Of a DNA stretch of 64,000 bases, positions 59,632-64,000 are shown one piece after another (within the stretch, counting starts at the first letter, position 1; each line of letters opens with the position of its first letter). Source of the DNA: Microbacterium flavum (GTDB taxonomy: Bacteria; Actinomycetota; Actinomycetes; Actinomycetales; Microbacteriaceae); contig NZ_JAFLHG010000002.1 in NCBI RefSeq assembly GCF_018717645.1, forward strand, positions 124,001 through 188,000. The letters are read 5' to 3'. The translations under genes were made by a program, and so were the position numbers. The notes under the pieces are model-generated. The model saw only the letters and a list, made by a program, of their open reading frames with translations, did not search any database and was not told the origin of the DNA.

Positions 59632-60366
59632 TCAGGGGCGGGCGTACCGTTCGACGAAGGTGCGCAGGATGGTTCCGGTGTGCGTCACCGGCGCACGGCG
59701 CACCGCACCGAGGGTGAGCTCGAGCTCGTCGGCGGCGAAGTACCCGTGGCCTGCGTAGACCCGGATCCGGGTCGAGATGCCGTCGACGTCGAGCTCGGGG
59801 TGGAACTGCGTCGCGTAGACGTTCCGACCGACGCGGAACATCTGCACCGGGCAGGCCGCGCCGCACGCCAAGAGTGTGGCCGAGGGGGGAAGCACGGTGA
59901 TCGCCTCCTTGTGGCCGACGAACGCGGTGAAGACGTCGGGGAGGCCCGCGAGGAGCGGATCGGATGCCCCGGCGGCGGTGCGTGACACCTCGACGACGCT
60001 GATGGGCTCGCGGTACGTGCTGTCGATGACGGCGCCCTGGTGCGCGCCGACCGTGCCGATGCCGTAGCACGCGCCGAAGAACGGGAAGTCGCGTGCGACG
60101 ACCTCGTCGAGGAGCCCGCTGATCTCGCGCTCGACCCGGTGCTGGACGGCGGACTTCCTCTCCGGCGCGTCGGAGGCGTTGAAGGGCCCGCCGCCGACGA
60201 AGATCCCCGACCAGTCGTCCAGGTCGATCTCGCCGAGCGGCTCGGCTTCGAGGCGCCTGCGCACCAGCTGGCGCGGCTCGAGCCCGGTGAAGCGGAGGAA
60301 CAGCGCGTACTCGTCGTCGGCGGGGACGTCCTCGGCGCGGGTGGCGAGGAGCAGGAACGGCTTCAT
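59632..60366 (-). CDS. Class I glutamine amidotransferase-like protein
   Basis: 244 residues. The nucleophile Cys is in FFGACYGIGTVG near residue 100, and the His/Glu pair in ATQFHPELDVDG near 190. The fold matches GMP-synthase-like amidotransferases that act as stand-alone glutaminases. No synthetase partner is adjacent. ATG overlaps the LysR stop (ATGA), so both are one operon. Substrate unknown. Confidence 0.88.
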   Translation of the reverse strand: MKPFLLLATRAEDVPADDEYALFLRFTGLEPRQLVRRRLEAEPLGEIDLDDWSGIFVGGGPFNASDAPERKSAVQHRVEREISGLLDEVVARDFPFFGACYGIGTVGAHQGAVIDSTYREPISVVEVSRTAAGASDPLLAGLPDVFTAFVGHKEAITVLPPSATLLACGAACPVQMFRVGRNVYATQFHPELDVDGISTRIRVYAGHGYFAADELELTLGAVRRAPVTHTGTILRTFVERYARP

Positions 60367-61298
60367 GCGTCCGCCCTCGGCGCAGCCGCAGCGCTCGGCG
60401 CGATGGCTGACGCAGCGCTCGAGGCGATGTACGCCGTGATCGCCTCGAGGGTCGCCGCGACCGCCGGATTGCGCGGCCCCTCATCCCGCGCGACGGCCCA
60501 GTAGGCGAGCGGATGCTCGTACGCGCCGTCGAGCACCCGGACCAGTCGCGGGTCGGCGTCGCCGAGGAAGTCGGGGAGCAGGCCGATGCCGGCGCCGGCG
60601 GCGGTCGCCTCGACGTGAGCGAACACGCTCGTCGAGCGCAGCGACGGCGGGGAGTCGGGGAGCTCCTGCAGAGCGCGATCGAGTTCATCGACCTGCAGCG
60701 AGCTCTCCACGTAGTAGATCAGCGGATGCCCCGCAAGATCGGAGACCGCTCCGGGAGCGCCGTACGCGGCGAGGTAGCCCGGCGTCGCGTACAGCCGCAG
60801 AGCGTAGGAGCAGACGGCGGTCGCATAGGCGCGGAGGACCTGCGGGCGCCCCACGACGATCTCCAGATCGACCCCGGATCGGTTCTGGCGCACCCGCTGC
60901 GTCGCGGAGAGGAGCTCGACCGCGAGGTGCGGGTGCGTGCGGCGCAGCGTCGTCATGGCGGGGGCGAGGAAGGTCGCGGTGAACCCGTCGGGAGCCGACA
61001 CGCGCACCATGCCGTGGACGGCATCCTGGCCGCCCCCCTCGACGAGGTCGCGGAGAGATCCTTCGATGCGCTCCGCGATGCCGACGGCGCGGCGGCCCAG
61101 CGCCGTGACCTCCCAGCCGCCGGTCGTGCGGACGAGCACGCGCCCACTCATCGCGGACTCCAGCGCCGCGATGCGGCGCGAGACGGTCGAGTGGTTGACG
61201 CCGAGCACGTCGGCGGCCGCGGTGTAGCGGCCCAGGCGCGCCACCGTCAGGAATGTCATCAGCGCATCGAGCGGCGGCTCCGGCGCGGTCTGCTGCAT
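60363..61298 (-). CDS. LysR family transcriptional regulator
   Basis: 311 residues. N-terminal HTH: LDALMTFLTVARLGRYTAAA with VNHSTVSRRIAALE as recognition helix near residue 37; then the effector-binding domain. ATG at MQQTAPEPPLD gives the normal length; an upstream longer reading passes through the palindromic control region. Divergent from mmsB-mmsA, so it probably regulates them, in response to a branched-chain amino acid catabolite (inference). Confidence 0.9.
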   Translation of the reverse strand: MQQTAPEPPLDALMTFLTVARLGRYTAAADVLGVNHSTVSRRIAALESAMSGRVLVRTTGGWEVTALGRRAVGIAERIEGSLRDLVEGGGQDAVHGMVRVSAPDGFTATFLAPAMTTLRRTHPHLAVELLSATQRVRQNRSGVDLEIVVGRPQVLRAYATAVCSYALRLYATPGYLAAYGAPGAVSDLAGHPLIYYVESSLQVDELDRALQELPDSPPSLRSTSVFAHVEATAAGAGIGLLPDFLGDADPRLVRVLDGAYEHPLAYWAVARDEGPRNPAVAATLEAITAYIASSAASAIAPSAAAAPRADA

Positions 61299-61306
61299 GC
61301 GATGAG

Positions 61307-61322
61307 TGTGCACCAGTGCACA
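61307..61322. promoter_or_regulatory. LysR-type palindrome between lysR and mmsB
   Basis: TGTGCAC-CA-GTGCACA, a perfect 7-bp inverted repeat, lies 9 nt upstream of the lysR start. Two further TGCA-containing half-sites follow (GTGCAA near 61331 and TGTGCAT near 61350). This multi-site layout is typical of LysR regulators. Confidence 0.6.
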
Positions 61323-61438
61323 GCCAGGGTGCAAGTTTGCCATCGATCTGTGCATTGATCGGCATCCCATCGGCGACGTACAGTGAGCGCGGGAACCTTC
61401 CGGATGCCCGCACCTCCGACGACGCAGGGAGCACACGC

Positions 61439-62383
61439 ATGTCGATCATCGCCTTCATCGGACTCGGCCGGATGGGCGCGCCGATGGCCGCGCACCTCGT
61501 GGCCGCCGGGCACACCGTGCGCGGCGTGGAGATCAACCCCGCGGCCGCCGCGGCGGCGGCGGAGCGCGGCGTGCACATCGTCCCCTCCGCGGCGGAGGCC
61601 CTGCGCGGCGCTGACGCGTGCCTCACCTCGCTCCCGAAGCCCGAGCACGTGCGCGCCGCGTACGGCGGCGACGACGGCATCCTCGCGCACGCCGCATCGG
61701 CGACGCTCCTGATGGACACGTCGACGGTCGATGTGGAGACCTCGCGCTGGTGCCACACGCAGGCGGAGGAGCGGGGGCTCAGCTTCGTCGACGCGCCGAT
61801 CTCCGGCGGGACCGCCGGTGCCGAGGCGCACACCCTCACCTTCATGCTCGGCGGCCGCGATGACGCTGTCGACCGTGCACGCGAGGTCGTGGCCCCCATG
61901 GCGGGCAACGTCATCGCCTGCGGCGAGGCGGGGGCCGGGATCGCGGCGAAGCTCGTCAACAACATGATGCTCTTCATCGGCGTGATGGCGGTATCGGAAG
62001 GCTCTCAGCTCGCCGAGCAGCTCGGGCTGGACCCGAAGGTGTTCTGGGATGTCGCCCGGGTGTCCTCGGGTGACTCGTGGCCGCTCCGCACCTGGTATCC
62101 CGTCCCCGGCGTCCTGGAGCGATCGGCGGCGGACAACAACTTCGACGCGACCTTCTCCGTCGACCTCGCGCGGAAGGACTGCGGCCTGGCTGTCCACGCC
62201 GGGGATGTCACGGGCGTCCATCTGCCCGCCGCCCGCCTCGCGCTCTCGCAGCTCGACGACCTCATCGCCGAGGGCCTCGGCGCGAAGGACTGCACCCTCG
62301 TCGCGAAGCTGGCGTCACCGGACGGCACGCTCCGCGGCTACGACCCGGCACTCGACCGCACCCTGGAAGGGACCCGCTCATGA
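61439..62383 (+). CDS. mmsB: 3-hydroxyisobutyrate dehydrogenase-like
   Basis: 314 residues. Oxidises 3-hydroxyisobutyrate to methylmalonate semialdehyde in valine breakdown. Rossmann motif FIGLGRMGAPMAAHLVAAGH at 6-25, the family signature FVDAPISGGTAGA near 120, and catalytic Lys in GAGIAAKLVNNMM near 168. ATG preceded by CAGGGAG. The stop overlaps mmsA (ATGA). Confidence 0.93.
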   Translation: MSIIAFIGLGRMGAPMAAHLVAAGHTVRGVEINPAAAAAAAERGVHIVPSAAEALRGADACLTSLPKPEHVRAAYGGDDGILAHAASATLLMDTSTVDVETSRWCHTQAEERGLSFVDAPISGGTAGAEAHTLTFMLGGRDDAVDRAREVVAPMAGNVIACGEAGAGIAAKLVNNMMLFIGVMAVSEGSQLAEQLGLDPKVFWDVARVSSGDSWPLRTWYPVPGVLERSAADNNFDATFSVDLARKDCGLAVHAGDVTGVHLPAARLALSQLDDLIAEGLGAKDCTLVAKLASPDGTLRGYDPALDRTLEGTRS

Positions 62384-63888
62384 GCACCACCATCGATCGT
62401 CCGACGCTCACCTCCATCCCGCACGTCGTCGGCGGCGCGCGGGTCGAGGCGGAGGGGCGCACCGGCGCCGTCTTCAACCCTGCGACGGGGGAGCAGACCG
62501 GTGTGGTCGCCCTCGCCTCTGCCGACTTCGTGCACGAGGCGGCACGCACGGCGCAGCAGGCGCAGCGCGGCTGGCGGGAGACCGGGCTCGGCAAGCGGCA
62601 GCAGGTGATGTTCCGCCTGCGCGAGATCGTCTCGACGCGTGCCGAGGAGCTCGCCCGCATCATCACGGCCGAGCACGGCAAGACCGTGCCCGACGCCCTC
62701 GGCGAGGTCGCGCGCGGGCTCGAGAACGTCGAGTTCTGCACGAGCCTCATGCATCACCTGAAGGGCGAGTACTCCGAGCAGGTCGCCTCCGGCGTGGACG
62801 TCCATCAGGTGCGCCAGCCGATCGGGGTCGTCGCGTGCATCACGCCCTTCAACTTCCCCGCGATGGTGCCGCTGTGGATGGTGACCACGGCGATCGCCGC
62901 CGGCAACGCGGTGATCCTCAAGCCCAGCGAGCGCGACCCGTCGGCGGCGGTGTGGATCGCGGAGGCCTTCGCCGAGGCGGGGCTCCCGGACGGCATCCTC
63001 AACGTCGTGCACGGCGACAAGGAGGCCGTCGACGCGATCCTCGACGACGAGATCATCCGCGCCGTCTCCTTCGTCGGGTCGACGCCCGTCGCGAAGTACA
63101 TCTACACGCGGGCCGCGGAGAACGGCAAGCGCGTGCAGGCGCTCGGCGGGGCGAAGAACCACATGATCGTCATGCCCGACGCCGACCTGGCCGCCGCCGC
63201 GGACGCCGCGATCTCCGCCGGCTACGGCTCCGCGGGGGAGCGCTGCATGGCCGTCTCGGTCGTCGTGGCGGTGGGCGATGTCGCGGACGAGCTCGTCGAG
63301 AAGATCGCCGAACGGATGCCGCAGGTCACCGTCGGGGACGGCACCCAACCGGGCATCGAGATGGGTCCTCTCATCACCCGCGACGCACTCGAGCGGGTGA
63401 CCGGCTTCGTCGCCGGGGCCGCAGGGGAGGGTGGCCGCGTCGTCGTCGACGGGCGGGATCTCGACGTGCCGACCGGGGGCTTCTTCATCGGCCCGTCGCT
63501 CGTCGACGACGTCGCACCCGGCATGCGCGTGTACGACGAGGAGATCTTCGGGCCGGTGCTGTCGGTCGTGCGGGTGGATGCCTACGACGACGCTGTCGCG
63601 CTCATCAACGCCAACCGCTACGCGAACGGCACCGCGGTGTTCACGCGCGACGGCAAGACGGCACGTCAGTTCGAGTTCGACATCGAGGTCGGCATGGTGG
63701 GGGTGAATGTGCCGATCCCCGTCCCGATCGGGGCGTTCTCGTTCGGCGGCTGGAAGGACTCGCTGTTCGGCGACACGCACATGTACGGTCCGGAGGCGTT
63801 CAACTTCTACACCCGGCGCAAGGTCGTCACCACGCGCTGGCCAGAGGCGAGCGAGAGCCAGATCAGCCTCGGATTCCCGACGCACTGA
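62380..63888 (+). CDS. mmsA: Methylmalonate-semialdehyde dehydrogenase (CoA-acylating)
   Basis: 502 residues. NAD- and CoA-dependent conversion of methylmalonate semialdehyde to propionyl-CoA. Aldehyde dehydrogenase fold: TPFNFPAMVPLWMVTTAIAA near 160, NHMIVMPDADL near 255, catalytic Cys in YGSAGERCMAVS near 285, GPVLSVVRVD and GGWKDSLFGD later. Translationally coupled to mmsB. The pair works on valine-derived substrates. A hairpin terminator follows. Confidence 0.95.
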   Translation: MSTTIDRPTLTSIPHVVGGARVEAEGRTGAVFNPATGEQTGVVALASADFVHEAARTAQQAQRGWRETGLGKRQQVMFRLREIVSTRAEELARIITAEHGKTVPDALGEVARGLENVEFCTSLMHHLKGEYSEQVASGVDVHQVRQPIGVVACITPFNFPAMVPLWMVTTAIAAGNAVILKPSERDPSAAVWIAEAFAEAGLPDGILNVVHGDKEAVDAILDDEIIRAVSFVGSTPVAKYIYTRAAENGKRVQALGGAKNHMIVMPDADLAAAADAAISAGYGSAGERCMAVSVVVAVGDVADELVEKIAERMPQVTVGDGTQPGIEMGPLITRDALERVTGFVAGAAGEGGRVVVDGRDLDVPTGGFFIGPSLVDDVAPGMRVYDEEIFGPVLSVVRVDAYDDAVALINANRYANGTAVFTRDGKTARQFEFDIEVGMVGVNVPIPVPIGAFSFGGWKDSLFGDTHMYGPEAFNFYTRRKVVTTRWPEASESQISLGFPTH

Positions 63889-63893
63889 CCGCG

Positions 63894-63920
63894 GCGCGGG
63901 GGCCTGTCCGGCCCCCGCGC
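63894..63920 (+). terminator. Terminator after mmsA
   Basis: GCGCGGGGGCC (63894-63904) pairs with GGCCCCCGCGC (63910-63920), an 11-bp perfect stem with loop TGTCC, 5 nt after the mmsA stop. Confidence 0.8.
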
Positions 63921-63953
63921 TAGGCTGGAATCCCCGATCACAGGAGGTACGAC

Positions 63954-64000
63954 ATGGCGATCGCACGACTTCACGGCGGCCCGCTCGACGGGCAGGTTCT
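63954..64000 (+). CDS. Hypothetical protein, 3'-truncated by window edge
   Basis: Only the first 15 codons are inside the window (MAIARLHGGPLDGQV). AGGAGG lies 6 nt before ATG, a strong ribosome site, so it is a real start. The visible residues do not identify a family. Confidence 0.7.
   Translation, partial: MAIARLHGGPLDGQV

Overview
The window looks like chromosome from a high-GC Gram-positive actinobacterium, most likely Microbacteriaceae and probably Microbacterium or a close relative. Evidence: the rRNA signature sequences, very high GC with many GTG starts, near-constant translational overlaps (ATGA, GTGA, TGATG), a gene order after the rRNA operon that matches the mycobacterial Rv1691-Rv1713 string, and heavy use of the words GGATGC/GCATCC. 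The genus call is inference; no database search was possible.

Layout. 1-5100: the 3' part of an rRNA operon (16S partial, spacer without tRNA genes, 23S, 5S, strong terminator). 5115-22069: a dense, all-forward housekeeping block: a repeat-rich TPR-like protein, HAD phosphatase, 57-aa ORF, tlyA, NAD kinase, recN, pyrG, Nudix hydrolase, xerD, a VKOR-family membrane protein, ParA-like ATPase, scpA, scpB, rluB-type pseudouridine synthase, tyrA, cmk, der. 22111-24644 (reverse): class III (anaerobic) ribonucleotide reductase nrdD-nrdG, with what reads as a tandem NrdR operator upstream. 24809-34191: an accessory stretch of small enzymes and regulator/target pairs: Nudix fused to a NYN/PIN-like domain, S4 protein, YhhN family protein, GNAT, tRNA-Pro(GGG), aldo/keto reductase plus MFS exporter with a divergent MarR, P-loop kinase, HD protein, TetR with divergent DUF1304 and a medium-chain reductase. 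34195-37144 (reverse): CobW/COG0523 GTPase, small membrane protein, second YidC-type insertase and 2'-5' RNA ligase family protein, behind a candidate Zur box. 37282-41330 (reverse): aroE, nrdI, flavin amine oxidase, secreted lipase. 41473-44199: adhE behind a promoter with an embedded palindrome.

44879-55435: a complete Gram-positive type IV pilus locus: major pilin, two prepilin-like proteins, a PilX-like protein carrying a bactofilin-like beta-helix, prepilin peptidase, pilM, pilN, pilO, pilT, pilC, and a convergent pilB that shares a CTAG stop palindrome with pilC. 55581-63888: YihY/BrkB membrane protein, glycogen phosphorylase, two copies of a hairpin repeat, a LysR-amidotransferase pair, and divergent mmsB-mmsA for valine-type catabolism. 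A new gene starts at the right edge.

How it fits together: the forward block serves translation (TlyA, Der, RluB), chromosome maintenance (RecN, XerD, ParA, ScpAB) and nucleotide supply (PyrG, Cmk, NAD kinase). NrdDG and AdhE together suggest anaerobic or microaerobic capability. The points most worth a second look are the pilus beta-helix protein and its promoter, the Zur-box/YidC2 operon, the NrdR-type operator, the short repeat seeded into the N-termini of ScpA, ScpB and Cmk, and the 20-copy decapeptide protein next to the rRNA operon.
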